From Branchipolynoe longqiensis (taxonomy: Eukaryota; Annelida; Polychaeta; Phyllodocida; Polynoidae): a stretch of 64,000 nt of DNA. The translations under genes and the position numbers were made by a program. The stretch covers positions 1,603,436 through 1,667,435 of the forward strand of contig CM059200.1 of NCBI GenBank assembly GCA_030323885.1, given 5' to 3'. The notes beneath the pieces are model-generated. The model was given only the letters and a program-made list of their open reading frames with translations, was not told where the DNA came from and made no database searches. This document shows positions 21,108 to 32,480 of this stretch, one piece after another (positions within the stretch are counted from its first letter, which is position 1; each line of letters opens with the position of its first letter).

Positions 21108-21180
21108 AAGTCATTCGTTTTACTCGGCGGGTTTCAAATTGCCGACGTTCCACACGTGAAACCTGTGGTCTACCAATTCT
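21108..21180 (-). repeat. SINE, subfamily A, interrupted, right part
   Basis: Resumes at AAGTCATTCGTTTTACTCGG and runs into the head region (CGACGTTCCACACGTGAAAC, GTGGTCTACCAATTC). Together with 19970-20196 it makes a full reverse SINE. Confidence 0.7.
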
Positions 21181-21460
21181 AGAACTAACAGATTCACAGA
21201 CTGACTGAGAGAGGGTGAGGAGATGTGGAAGAATGCTTACACACACAGAAAGAATGCAGGCAGTAGATAGCTACACAACAACTGAAATTAATAAAACGAG
21301 GGGAATCATGAGACTATTACTGTCTAGCGGCGAAAACAAGGCATTAGACTTAACCGTTATAGGCAGCATAAATACACCATCACCCAATGACAAAAGTATA
21401 AAAAAAGAATTTGGCCGCCACGTCTAGTTGGGTGACATTACTCCATGTGCCTAATTCAGT

Positions 21461-21812
21461 AACCAGACAGGATGGCCGAATGAGTTTAGCATCAGTCTCC
21501 TGTTTTGGGAGATAGGGGGATCCGAACCCATGGTTTTGTGGGTTCGAACCCTGGTCAAGTCAAACCAATGACTTTAAAATTGATACTTGTCACTTCCTAG
21601 CCAGGCGCTCAGCAGTATTAGGATGGGGCAAGGACTGGTTGGTTCAGGGGTGGGATAATGTGACTGAGTGGGATATCAGGTCATGGTGCTGGTAGCCTGG
21701 TGGGCAGCACTATAACGTTGCCATAAGTATACACTGCGACAAGTCAGTACCCGTCCTGATATGACCATAGATGTTGCTAGGATGTAAAAGAATAGCAAAC
21801 AAACAACAAACC
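21461..21812 (+). repeat. SINE, subfamily A, full length
   Basis: tRNA-like head ACCAGACAGGATGGCCGAAT with a B box GTGGGTTCGAACCC. It is followed by the body (AATTGATACTTGTCACTTCC, GGGGCAAGGACTGGTT) and the tail (TAGATGTTGCTAGGATG, then an AAC-rich end). TAATTCA occurs just before and just after, a likely short target duplication. A head with A and B boxes implies RNA polymerase III transcription. Confidence 0.85.
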
Positions 21813-22107
21813 AACAGCTTAATTCATCAGTTGTGGTGTGTATTAGGGTCACGGGTGGCTGTGTGGTAATGCGATATGGTCTTACATCGATGTAAGTTGT
21901 CATCACCACTCAGTGTAGAGATGTGGAACTCTCCGAGAATGACGACGGCGTATGGTCCACAGAGGACACTCAGACCTTACTAAGAACAATGTAGTTAATC
22001 AACGACACAAGCTACCACTCACAACATGTGTCCTCATCCTCTTCATGTATGTGAACGGTTTTTGTTGGGTATTATTAATATATACATACCCTCGTTATCA
22101 GCTAATT

Positions 22108-22445
22108 ATATCCAAGCGCGGTGGCCAAATCGGCAGAGCGCGGGCAGCGCATGTGGCAGGTGGGGAGTTCGGTTCCCGATCGAGTCAAACCAATAACTTA
22201 TAACCCAGATAATTGTCACTTCTTAGCCTGGCACTCGGCATTATTAGGATAGGGCAAGGACTGGTTACGTGAGTGTCTGTATAATGTGACTGAGTGGGAT
22301 ATTGGGTCATGGTGCCAGCAGCCTAATTTTCCAGTGGGGCAACACTATAAATTTACCATCAGTGCACACTGTCACAAATTCAGTACCCATCCTGATATGA
22401 CCTTAGATGTTGCCATGACGTAAAACTCCAACAATCAACCAATTA
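22108..22445 (+). repeat. SINE, subfamily A, divergent head
   Basis: Head CCAAGCGCGGTGGCCAAATC with B box AGTTCGGTTCCC, then the shared body and a tail ending GACGTAAAACTCCAACAATC. The head differs in sequence from the GACGGGATGGCCGAATG type but keeps the A and B box layout. Confidence 0.85.
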
Positions 22446-22530
22446 ATTCCAGCCAACGGGAGAAGCAGCAGTTACATTCGTACAGGTGGCGCCAGTGTTG
22501 GAAACAGGAACTAGCCCACATAAAATACAG

Positions 22531-22859
22531 GACCAGACGGGATGGCCAAATGAGTTAGAGCGTCCGTCTCCCGTTTTGGTGGGTCGTGGGTTCGAACCCT
22601 GGTCGAGTCAAACCAATGACTTAAAAATTGATACTTGTTGCTTCCTAGCGTGGCGCTCGGCATTATTAGGATAGGGCAAGGACTGGTTCTCTCAGTGTCA
22701 GGATACTATGACTGAGTGAGATATCAGGTCATGGTGCTGGCGGCCTGGGCTTCCAGAGGGGCAGCACTATAAAGTCGCCATGAGTGCGCAGTGTCACAGG
22801 TCGGTACCCGTCCTGATATGACCTTAGATGTTGATAGCACATGAAACACCAACAAACAA
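22531..22859 (+). repeat. SINE, subfamily A, with 13-bp target duplication
   Basis: Full copy (GACCAGACGGGATGGCC head to AAACACCAACAAACAAA end). It is flanked by ACATAAAATACAG (22518-22530) and ACATAAAATATAG (22860-22872), one mismatch in 13. This is the signature of LINE-type target-primed insertion. Confidence 0.9.
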
Positions 22860-23114
22860 ACATAAAATATAGTTTATATCAGAGGCTGGGGTAGAGTGAT
22901 AGATAGAGGCACATCCAGGAGGCACATCCTTTATTTATATTCAGAGAATTCATTACAGATCATATATATATATATAATATCTTATGTATATAAGAGAGTA
23001 TATATTGTATACTTTATATATATTATAGTATATATTATATAGTATATGTTATATAGTATATATATATATAGGTAGGTTTTATCATTAATGGATATCTTTA
23101 GAAATAATTTAAGT

Positions 23115-23268
23115 GAAATAACGGTATGGCGACATGAGTTAAGCATCCTGCAAGTTCGAACCCCGGCCAAGTCAAATCAATGACGTAAGAGATGAGTATG
23201 CGTTGCTACATAGCTTGACTCTCTCCATTACTAGGATAGGGCAAGGAGCAGTCGCATGGGAAAGACAA
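23115..23268 (+). repeat. SINE, subfamily B, damaged
   Basis: ATGGCGACATGAGTTAAGC, then GTTCGAACCCCGGCCAAGTC and GGATAGGGCAAGGAGCAGTC, the last being the body-to-tail join of subfamily B. The anticodon-like region is deleted. Confidence 0.6.
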
Positions 23269-24001
23269 ATTGTCTAGCATATATTATATATATATATATG
23301 TGCTCTATACTATATTATGGGAATATAAACAAGGACACTACCACTTATCAGTTCTCTTCTATATATTAGTTATTACCTACTATCCTACTGTCATAGGAGT
23401 TAGTTCCTGCTTTTGCCACTATGGCGCCACCTGTGAGTGGCTCCTGGCCACCCTGATACCAGCTGTGTCTGGTCACTACCGCCTCCAGACCTGCTCGGAT
23501 GGTCAGATTTTAAATTAATATATATATTATATATATATATAATTAATATAATTTTAATTAATATATATATATATATATCAGACTTTTTCAAAAGGTAATA
23601 ACTAATGTCTTTGTGGATGTAGCGATTGATACAAAACAGCACAGAAACACTTACACTGCAAACACAAGACAAATACATTGGCTTCAAATCAATATGTATT
23701 CTACTAAGTGCATGAAACACTACGTAATAAACAACATTTTGAGACAGACTCATATATATAGATCTACATATACAAATGACTGATGTGATGCATTAGGTGA
23801 ATATATGCTGTATAAGACATTGTACGAGTATAATAAGGCCGGTAGCTTCCATCTGCTCCTCAGCCCTAACTCCACCCTCTGTCATCTACTGGAGGAGCCT
23901 TCTTAAGTTAAAAACTTCCATCCTACTCACACTCAGAACCGTTGGGGGCGCCACCCGTCTGTGCACGCACCACTGCCCCCATACCTACACTCACAGTACC
24001 G

Positions 24002-24093
<92 letters not shown>

Positions 24094-24255
24094 GTGATGT
24101 ATAACGAAGTATGCAAGTATAAAGATACGTAGGGGTTAATTATTACTTTATTTGTTATACTCCGTGAGACAAACAATGTACAGGTGGCTCCACCTACCCT
24201 CCTCACCTCCACCGGATGTAGACCAGTGTCAGTCGCACAGGAGGATATATATATA
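24002..24255 (-). repeat. TA-linked element between two TA tracts
   Basis: A long TA tract (24002-24087), then GTGATGTATAACGAAGTATG, TTGTTATACTCCGTGAGAC, GTGGCTCCACC, AGTGTCAGTCGCAC, AGGAGGATATA and another TA run. Block order equals that of 38432-38681. Both ends pass into TA dinucleotides. Confidence 0.7.
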
Positions 24256-25170
24256 TAACATGATGTCCAGACTGGTGACGCCACCAGTCCCAAAGTGGGG
24301 AGCTGCGGGAGGTTCAATATATAGCCTAAGATAATTGGAAGATAACATGACAGCAGGAGAACGTTCCTGTTATTTATATTTCTTTATACATCACATACAT
24401 AAGAATATGTACAAGCCAGTAGATGAATGCTCCACCTGGTGTAAACACACGACACTCTGAAACATCCCCTAGTGACCCCTCTGGGAACTAGTCATGACGC
24501 AAACCAACCTATATAAGGCGAGTGCAGAGCAAATAGGTTAAGCCCTCTTGAAGAAGCAGGCCAAAGTGAGGCTTAAGCCACTCCACTAAAAACAAGCACC
24601 CCAATAAGCTGCGGTGCACAAAGAATACTCCGCTCCAACGAACCAGCTCCTAAATCACTGTTCATCCCTGAGCTGCCACCCGCGATTCGATTAGGACATT
24701 CAACAAGGAAGTGAGGGTAAAAGGAAGAGGTTATTTACAGAATGCCTGTACAGAGATGTACATTGACCCTTTTGGGATAAGAAGTGACACCGGTAAAGTT
24801 GGAAAGCACAAGAAGAAGGGTGTTTGGGTGGAAGAAAGTTGAGGTTTAGTCACTGTGTCGGCTCGCTGGGAAGTGCAACTGACAAAGGTGGGGAGCGATG
24901 CAGGGTGTGAAAGCGCTGGTGTCCGTGGGTGGGTCAGGTGTGGCGGTGGGGAGTCGTTCTCTTCCAATCAAATGTAATGCGATCATTGCGACCAATGTTA
25001 GTTCTTTGGCACTGTCACCAGAGGGGGGAGGTTGATGGAAATCCTATATAAGACATTTATCCACCGGAGCTTGCTGCTCAGTGGGCGCCTTAATTATTGC
25101 CACTGCTGTCAGAGAGTGGGGTGACGGTGGGAATTGCCCATTATCAACCACCTGGAACAAATTTCTAGAA
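24256..25170. other. gene-less stretch, nothing recognised
   Basis: Mixed-composition sequence without domain-bearing ORFs, A/B boxes or terminal repeats. It could be unique intergenic or intronic sequence. Confidence 0.35.
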
Positions 25171-25179
25171 TATAGTGAG

Positions 25180-27480
25180 TAGGCCACTGGGCCTGTAACC
25201 GGGTGTACCAGGGTTCATACGGTGAGCAGGTCATGGGGCATATAGCCGGGTGTACCAGGGTTCATACGGTGAGCAGGTCACAGGGCATGTAACCAGGTGT
25301 ACCAGGGTTCATACGGTGAGCAGGTCACAGGGCATGTAACTGGGTGTACCATGGTTTATACAGTGAGCAGGTCACTGGGCATGTAGCCGGGTGTACCAGG
25401 GTTCATACGGTGAGCAGGTCACGGGGAATATAGCCGGGTGTACGAGGGTTCATACGTTGAGCAGGGTCACGGGGCATGTAGCCGGGTGTACCAGGGTTCA
25501 TATGGTGAGCAGGTCACGGGGAATATAGCCGGGTGTACGAGGGTTCATACGTTGAGCAGGGTCACGGGGCATGTAGCCGGGTGTACCAGGGTTCATACGG
25601 TGAGCAGGTCATGGGGAATATAGCCGCGTGTACGAGGGTTCATACGTTGAGCAGGTCATGGGGCATGTAGCCGGGTGTACCAGGGTTCATACGGTGAGCA
25701 GGTCACGGGGCATGTAGCCGGGTGTACCAGGGTTCATACAGTGAGCAGGTCACGGGGCATGTAACCGGGTGTACCAGGGTTCCTACAGCGAGCCGGTCAC
25801 GGGGAATATAGCCGGGTGTACCAAGGTTCATACGGTGAGCAAGTCACGGGGCATGTAACCGGATGCACCAGGGTTCATACAGTGAGCAGGTCACGGAGCA
25901 TTTAACCAGGTGTACCAGGGTTCATACGGTGAGCAGGTCACAGGGCATGTAACCGGGTGTACCAGGGTTCATACGGTGAGCCGGTCACGGGGCATGTAGC
26001 CGGGTGTACCAGGGTTCATACGGTGAGCAGGTCATGGGGAATATAGCCGGGTGTACGAGGGCTCAAACGTTGAGCAGGGTCACGGGGCATGTAGCCGGGT
26101 GTACCAGGGTTCATACGGTGAGCAGGTCATGGGGCATACAGCCGGGTGTACCAGGGTTCATACAGTGAGCAGGTCATGGGGCATATAGCCGGGTGTACCA
26201 GGGTTCATACTGTGAGCAGATCACGGGGCGTGTAGCCGGGTGTACCAGGGTCCATACGGTGAGCAAGTCATGGGGCATGTAGCAGGGTGTACCAGCGGAG
26301 ATACGGTGAGCATGTCATGGGGCATGTAGCCGGGTGTACCAGGGTTCATACGGTGAGCAGGTCACGGGGCATGTAGCCAGGGTTTGGACAGTGTGCAGGT
26401 CACGGGGTCTGTAGCCGAGTCTCCTGGGATTTGGTCGGTCTGCAGATCACCGGGCCTCTAGCCGAATGTACCAGGGTTCGGGTGGGTGAACAGGTCATGG
26501 GGCCTGTAGCCGAGTGTACCAGGGTTTGGACAGTGTGCAGGTCATGGGGCCTCTAGCTGAGTCTACTGGGGTACGGCCGGTGAGTAGGTCACGGGGCATC
26601 TAGCGGAGTGTACCTCAGTTTGGGCAGTGAACCGGCCATGGGGCCTGTAGCCGAGTGTACCCGGGGTGTGCCGGTCACGGGGCATGTAGCCGAGTGTACC
26701 GGGTTTTGGACAGTGTGCATCTCACGGGGCCTAGCCGAATGTACGAGGGTTCGGGTGTTAAGCAGGCCACGGGGCCTGTAGCCGAGTGTACCTGGGTTGC
26801 GCAGGTCACGGGGCCTGTAGCCGAGTGTGCCAGGGTGCGGGTGGTGAGCAGGTCACGGGGCCTGTAGCCGAGTGTACCTGGGATGCGCAGGTCATGGTGC
26901 CTGTAGCCAAGTTTACCGGATTTTGGACAGTGTGCAGGTCACGGGGTCTGTAGCTGAGTGTACCAGGGTGCGGGCAGTGAGCAGGTCACGGGACCTATAA
27001 CCGAGTGTACCTGGGTTGCACAGTTCATGGTTACTGTAGCCAAGTGCACCGGGGTTCGGGTGGTGAGCAGGTCACGGGACATGTAGCTGGTGTACAAGGG
27101 CTGTGTAGGTCACGGGGCATGTAGCCGAGTTTACCGCCGAGTGTACCAGGGTGCGGGCGGTGAGCAGGTCACTGGGCATGTAGCTGGGTGTACAACGGTT
27201 GTGTAGGTCACGGTGCATGTAGCCGAGTTTTCTGGGGTTTGGACAGTTTGGAGGTCACGGGGCCTGTAGCTGAGTGTACCAGGGTGCGGGTGGTGAGCAG
27301 GTCATGGGGCATGTAGCTGGGTGTACAAGGGTTGTGTAGGTCACTGGACATGTAGCCGAGTTTACCAGGGTTTGGACAGTGTGCAGGTTACGGGGCCTGT
27401 AGCCGAGTTTACCGGGGTTTGGACAGTGTGCAGGTTACGGGGCCTGTAGCCGAGTGTACCAGGGTGCAGGCAGTGAGCAG
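25180..27480 (+). repeat. 2.3-kb minisatellite, 47-bp unit
   Basis: Roughly 48 copies of a unit of about 47 bp, GTAGCCGGGTGTACCAGGGT followed by TCATACGGTGAGCAGGTCAC and GGGGCAT. Units in the first half are nearly identical; those after about 26380 diverge (GTAGCCGAGTGTACC with TTTGGACAGTGTGCAGG) and vary in length. Open frames inside have no domain character. Confidence 0.95.
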
Positions 27481-27654
27481 GTCACTGGCGGCCGGCACGT
27501 GACCACGGGGTCTGAGCGCCAAGCAGCTCGGGGACAGCGGGGCAGGGTCGGGCACAGCCCGCCGTCACAATCAATAAGTGGGCTCCTCTCTCCGCACCGT
27601 CGGGCAGCGACCCTGGTCCCCGCCAGGGGCAGCCCCGCGCCGGCACAGGGGATG

Positions 27655-28415
27655 GGAGGTGGGGGGAGAGGTGGGGGAGAGGTGGAAGGAGAGGTAGGGG
27701 AGAGAGGAGGGGGGAGATGGCAGTGGGGAGAGATGTGTGAGAGGTGAGGGAGAGGTGGGGAGGGGGAGAGGTAGGGGAGGAGGGTAGGGGAAGAGGTGGG
27801 GTGGGAGGATGTGGGAGAGGTGGCGGAGAGGTGGGGTCGAGATGGGGGTGCAGGAGATCTGAGGGGGAGAGGGGAGGAGAGGTCGGGGGAGAGGTGGGGG
27901 GGAGAGGTGGAGGGAGATGGGGGAGAGGCTGGGAAGGAGGTGGGGGAGTGGTTGGGGGAGAGGTGGAGGGAGAAGTTGGGGGAGAGGTGGGGAGAGAGGT
28001 TGGGGAGAGGTGGGGGGGAATGGTTGGGGGAGAGGCGAGAGAGAGGTGGGGAGAGTGGTTGGGTAGAGGTTGGTGGAGAGGTGGGGGAGAGGTGGGGGAA
28101 AGGTTGGGGGAGAGGTGGGGAGAGAGGTTGGGGGAGAGGTTGGGAGAGAGGTTGGGGGAGAGGTGGGGAGAGAGGTTGGGGGAGAGGTTGGGGGAGAGGT
28201 GGGGGGAATGGTTGGGGGAGAGGCGAGAGAGAGGTGGGGAGAGAGGTTGGGGGAGAGGTGGAGGGATAGGTCGGTGGAGAGGTTGGGGGAAAGGTTGGGG
28301 GAGAGGTGCAGGGAGAGGTTGGAGGAGAGGCGATAGAGAGGTTGGGGGAGAGGTGGACGGAGAGGTTTGGGGAGGTTGGGGGAGAGGTTGGGAGAGAGGT
28401 TGGAGGAGAGGTGCT
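27655..28415 (+). repeat. purine-only minisatellite (GGGGGAGAGGT)
   Basis: About 750 bp in which the plus strand is almost entirely G and A, with a 10-12 bp unit GGGGGAGAGGTT and larger combinations. Both strands give long open frames (Gly/Arg/Glu-rich, or Pro/Ser-rich on the minus strand), as expected of such composition. The tract could form triplex or G-quadruplex structures; that is inference from composition. Confidence 0.9.
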
Positions 28416-28473
28416 ACAGACAGCATAAGGTTGTGCCACCGCCATCAGAGGACACGGTGGTGATAATCATCTA

Positions 28474-29004
28474 CAGTATATGCAAATATAAGTTGACTTC
28501 GAGTATAAGTTGAAGGGTGTTTTTGAAGGAAATATCTGGGTGTTTTTGAAGGAAATATCTGGAATTAGGCCTAACCCGACTATAGGTCAAGCTTCAGCAG
28601 GTCAAGACATTGTCGAAGGAGGGTGATGGCGGACAGTGTTTGACTTTGAAGGAGGGCATTTACACCTATCTACCAACTTAAGTTTAGTTTATTTTGTATC
28701 AAATACACATTGAAATCATTTTTTTCGACTTTTGATCACTTTTCCAAATAAAATGGTATCCATTGTGTTGATATGATGACCATTTATGTTGTTCTTAAAT
28801 CATACTTTCTTAAATCATGTGAGTACCTGGGTTACCCGGTCGCTTATGGTGTGATAGTGGACAGACAAAAAGAATTGTTGCATTTCAATATTTTGTATCT
28901 GTCAGAAACGGCTCCCTTGTGGAGTATCACAAGCAGAAGACGACCTCAGAATAGAAGATTGTTTTGGTGGTAAATTGTCTCGACTTATATTTGAGTATAT
29001 ACGG
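28474..29004. mobile_element. Tc1/mariner-like MITE with TA target site
   Basis: Ends CAGTATATGCAAATATAAGT and (inverted) CCGTATATACTCAAATATAA, each next to a TA dinucleotide. A 23-bp block (GTGTTTTTGAAGGAAATATC plus CTG-like end) is duplicated at about 28515-28562. A 66-residue open frame inside shows no transposase motif. Terminal form and TA target point to the Tc1/mariner superfamily. Confidence 0.7.
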
Positions 29005-29260
29005 TAATCAACATTGTCCACAGAGATTGCTGCACAACGAGCAGGTTTGGTGTTGGAAATCCTCTAGAATACATTTTCCACACAGCATGCTGCACATTGC
29101 CCACATCATTTAGTTCTTCAACTGCCGCTAGGTGGCAGGCGTCTCTCTCTCTCTATAAATATATATATATATATATATGTATATTAGTTGATTAAGGAAG
29201 GCAATTTCAATCAGAGACAATGGTCTTCCTCCTTCCACTGCTCCTTTCCAGATCCTAGTA

Positions 29261-29310
29261 AGACCTTAGATGTTGCTAGGACGTAAAACAACAACAAACA
29301 AACAACAAAC
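29261..29310 (+). repeat. 50-bp 5'-truncated SINE A with 11-bp target duplication
   Basis: Only the last 50 bp of a SINE (AGACCTTAGATGTTGCTAGG through the ACAAAC-rich end). It is flanked by perfect AGATCCTAGTA at 29250-29260 and 29311-29321. It landed in a reverse SINE B (about 29180-29470). Confidence 0.9.
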
Positions 29311-29691
29311 AGATCCTAGTAATGAAGAATGCCATTGTTTTGATTCGACCAGGGTTCGAACGCCACACAAGAAGCAAGCGCTCAAGTATAACTTATTAAG
29401 TCATTGTTTTGACTCGGCCAGGGTTCGAATCCCACAAGTGACAAACATGGAAGGCGGGTTCTCAACTCATTCGGCCACCCCTCCGAACTATGGAAATCAT
29501 GTATAATACATAACTCACTTTCAGCGCCAGGAATTAAACAATTGAAAGTATAATTCTAAGTCTCATGCGCCCACTAATAAAGATTGCACTAATATGCACA
29601 GGGAATAAAATAACACCATGAAGATGCAATTATCAAGACTTAACAGCGTTCTAATTAGCCCCTTAACTGGAATTCAATTCGGCCGTTAAGC

Positions 29692-29865
29692 TTAAAGTTG
29701 CATAGTTCGATGGGTTTTGAGTTTCTGTCATTTCCTGAGATAAATATATTAGGGTGATCGTTATAGTCAACCCTACTTTCACTTGAAGTAACTTTTATTT
29801 TAAATAGCTAACTTTTGAAATATTTGAAGTGCAAATATGCAAAATTAGTTTTGGCAAGATACATT
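29692..29865 (+). repeat. dispersed AT-rich repeat family, unnamed
   Basis: Shares ordered blocks with 39128-39285, 61725-61830, 61925-62065 and, inverted, 33655-33790: AAAGTTGCATAGTTCGATGG, TGAGATAAATA, then TAACTTTTGAAATATTTGAA. About 150-170 bp long. No ORF, boxes or terminal repeats seen, so the class is unknown. Confidence 0.7.
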
Positions 29866-29878
29866 ACCACTTCGTGCA

Positions 29879-30216
29879 CCAGACAGGATGGCCGAATGAG
29901 TTAGAGCGTCTGTCTCCCGTGTTGGTAGACCATGCAATCGTGGGTTCGAACACTGGTCGAGTCACACCAGTGACTAAAAAATTGGTACTGGTCGCTTCCT
30001 AGCCTGGCGCTTGGTTTAATTAGGATAGGGCAAGGACTGGTTAGCTCAGTGTCATGATAATGTGACTGAGGGTGATATCAGGTCATGGTGCTGATGACCC
30101 GGTTCCGCAGTGGGGCAGCACTATAAAGTCATCATGAATGCGCACTGTCACAAGTCGGTACCCATCCTGACATTACCTTAAATGTTGCTGGGACGTAAAA
30201 CAACAACAAACAAACC
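29879..30216 (+). repeat. SINE, subfamily A, full length
   Basis: CCAGACAGGATGGCCGAATG head, B box GTGGGTTCGAAC, complete body and an AACAACAACAAACAAAC end. Flanked by CCACTTCGT and CCATTTCGT, a probable target duplication with one mismatch. Confidence 0.9.
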
Positions 30217-30719
30217 ATTTCGTCTATGTTTATTCACCACCAACCTTACCGTCCAGCGTGTGTAAGCTATAACTGCAACCAGGCGCGCTTGTTCACATAT
30301 CCAGTCCTTCCTGAGGGAGCAGCGAAACTCTGAACATGCGTATTGTGTTTTGGCGCCACCTATCAATTACCTTGTCATTCTTGAACCCAATTGACCCCTT
30401 GCTAAATAAACTGGCCAGTGTAGCCTCGGTTGAAGGGTAATTGAGTCTATAGCAACTCGTTAAAAACGATAGAGGGCAGACCTGATCAGCAGTCATCCAC
30501 TAGGATATATTAATAAGGCTACTGGAACGCCGAGCATAACGGGGAGAGTGGGTCCCATTGCGTTACTCCGCCCTGGTGTGATGCAGGACGAGCAGCCGGG
30601 AGCCAGTGTAGAGAGCCAGGTTCGGGGTGGGCGACGGTGGACCCCTGAAGAGTCCTTGTGGCGATTGGTGGAAGCTTGGGCCCGACGCTGTGCGGTGTGT
30701 GCTTTTAATTAAAATAATG

Positions 30720-30836
30720 TGCGGGGCGGGGCGGGGCGGGGCGGGGCGGGGCGGGGCGGGGCGGGGCGGGGCGGGGCGGGGCGGGGCGGGGCGGGGCGGG
30801 GCGGGGCGGGGCGGGGCGGGGCGGGGCGGGGGCGGG
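30720..30836 (+). repeat. GGGGC pentanucleotide microsatellite
   Basis: About 23 perfect GGGGC pentamers in a row with almost no interruption. Every unit has a G4 run, so the G-rich strand can fold into G-quadruplexes (inference). The Pro/Ala-rich and Gly/Arg-rich open frames across it are composition effects. Confidence 0.95.
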
Positions 30837-31161
30837 GCTGGTTCCCGCATGCAGGGACGCGAACAGGTGTTCCAGTCATTAATTGAAATTTCCTGATTCA
30901 TTTCTCAGGGTTTTACGTTCTATCAACATCTGGGTTCATCATAAAAAAAAACAATGTCCGCTCTTTGATAGCTCACAAGCACCGAAGACTTTATGATAGT
31001 GCTGCCCTTAGTGATATGCCGCACTACTTAAACAATGTCCTAATCAATCCGGTGCTCATTTGATCTTAGGAAAGCACAAGATGGCGACCAGCAGCCATAT
31101 TGTAGTGACTCGGCTGGGGTCAATACCATGTCCAATTAATTTGGTAGTTGAATCTAGAGGC

Positions 31162-31700
31162 CAGACGGGATGGCCGAATACCAGACGGGATGGCCGAATG
31201 AGTTAGAGCGTCCGTCTCCCATGTTGGTATATCGTGGGGTCGTGGGTTCGAACCCTGGTCCAGTCAAACCAATGACTTAAAAATTGATACTTGTTGCTTG
31301 CTAGCCTGGTGCTCGGCATTATTAGGATAGGGCAAGGACTGGTTGGGTCAGTGTCAGGATAATATGACTCAGTGGGATATCAGGTCATGGTGCTGATGGC
31401 CTGGTCTTCCAGTGGGGCAGCACTATAAAGTTGCCATGAGTGCGCACTATCACAAGTCGGTACCCATCCTAATATGACCTTAGATATTGCTAGGACGTAA
31501 AACAACAACAAACAAACAAACCCGTGTTGGTAGATCGTGGGTTCGAATCCTGGTTGAGTCAAACCAATGACTTAAAAATTGATATGTGTCACTTCCTAGC
31601 CAGACGCCTGGCATTACTAGGATAGGGCAAGGAGCAGTGGAATGAGGAAGACCAGTCGATGGGACTGAAATGTCCCCTGCTTAAACAACTAATGTACCAA
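31162..31700 (+). repeat. nested SINEs: subfamily A inside subfamily B
   Basis: The 20-bp start CCAGACGGGATGGCCGAATA occurs twice in a row (31162-31181 and 31182-31201, the second with G at the last base). The second copy runs as a full subfamily A SINE to its ACAAACAAAC end near 31520. Right after it CCCGTGTTGGTAGATCGTGG resumes a SINE that ends as subfamily B (GGAGCAGTGGAATGAGGAAG, AAATGTCCCCTGCTTAA). The reading is that an A copy went into the head of a B copy, with some head bases lost. Confidence 0.8.
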
Positions 31701-31732
31701 CAACAACAAAACAAGTCAGGCAGGTTTGGTTG

Positions 31733-32035
31733 GTTGTTGGAGTTTTACGACCTGGCAACATCTAAGGTCATATCACGACCGGTACTGACTTGTGACAGTG
31801 CACACTCATGGTGACTTTATAGTGCTGTTGCACTGGGAAATCAAGCCACCACCACCATGACTTGATATCCCTCTCAGTCATATTATCCTGAAACCAAGCT
31901 AACCAGTCCTTGTCCTGTCCTTTTGTTGTCGAGCGCTAGGCTAGGAAGCGAAAAGTATCAATTTTAAAGTCATCGATTTGACTCGACTGGAAACCAAACT
32001 CTCGACCTTCCGCCTGTGAGACAGGTAGGGACTTT
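31733..32035 (-). repeat. SINE, subfamily A, reverse, full length
   Basis: Reverse copy from GTTGGTTGTTGGAGTTTTAC to the head ACCTTCCGCCTGTGAGACAG. All body blocks are present. Confidence 0.85.
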
Positions 32036-32099
32036 GGTAAGAGCAGAGGTTCACAAGCACGTTAGGCTTTCTTCGTTGGTGTTTTGTGTCACCAGAAAG

Positions 32100-32480
32100 G
32101 GATTATCTGAACACGATATAAATAAGAGTGTAATAAACGAACAAAGAGTGATAATAATCAACAAATCTGCACAGATAGATGAGATGTACAACTACACCAC
32201 AGGAGGATTGTTAAAGAAATATTAAGAAATAAGAGTGTAATAAACAAACAAATAGTGATGATGAGTATCACCAAAACCCATAGATGAGATGCACAACCAC
32301 GTGACAGAAGGATTACTATAAAACGATATCTATATGCACATAATATACAAACAAATGGAGATTATTATCAACAGCAATTACCAGAGAGATGAGATATACA
32401 ACCACACCAGAGAAGGCTTATCTAAATCGACATAAATAAGAGTGTAACAAACACACAAATAGAGATGATTATCAACAGCA
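32100..32480 (+). repeat. four diverged tandem units of ~110-125 bp
   Basis: Units share ATAAATAAGAGTGTAA, AAACAAATAGAGATGATTAT, ACAGAGATGAGATATACAAC and CACCAGAGAAGG. Unit lengths vary by small indels. Confidence 0.75.

Noticed and set aside
25180..27480. CRISPR-like array
   Set aside because: Units are contiguous and diverging without unique spacers, and the window is plainly eukaryotic; it is a minisatellite.
27435..28463. Long Pro/Ser-rich (minus) and Gly/Arg/Glu-rich (plus) frames
   Set aside because: Composition of the purine-only minisatellite keeps all frames open on both strands.
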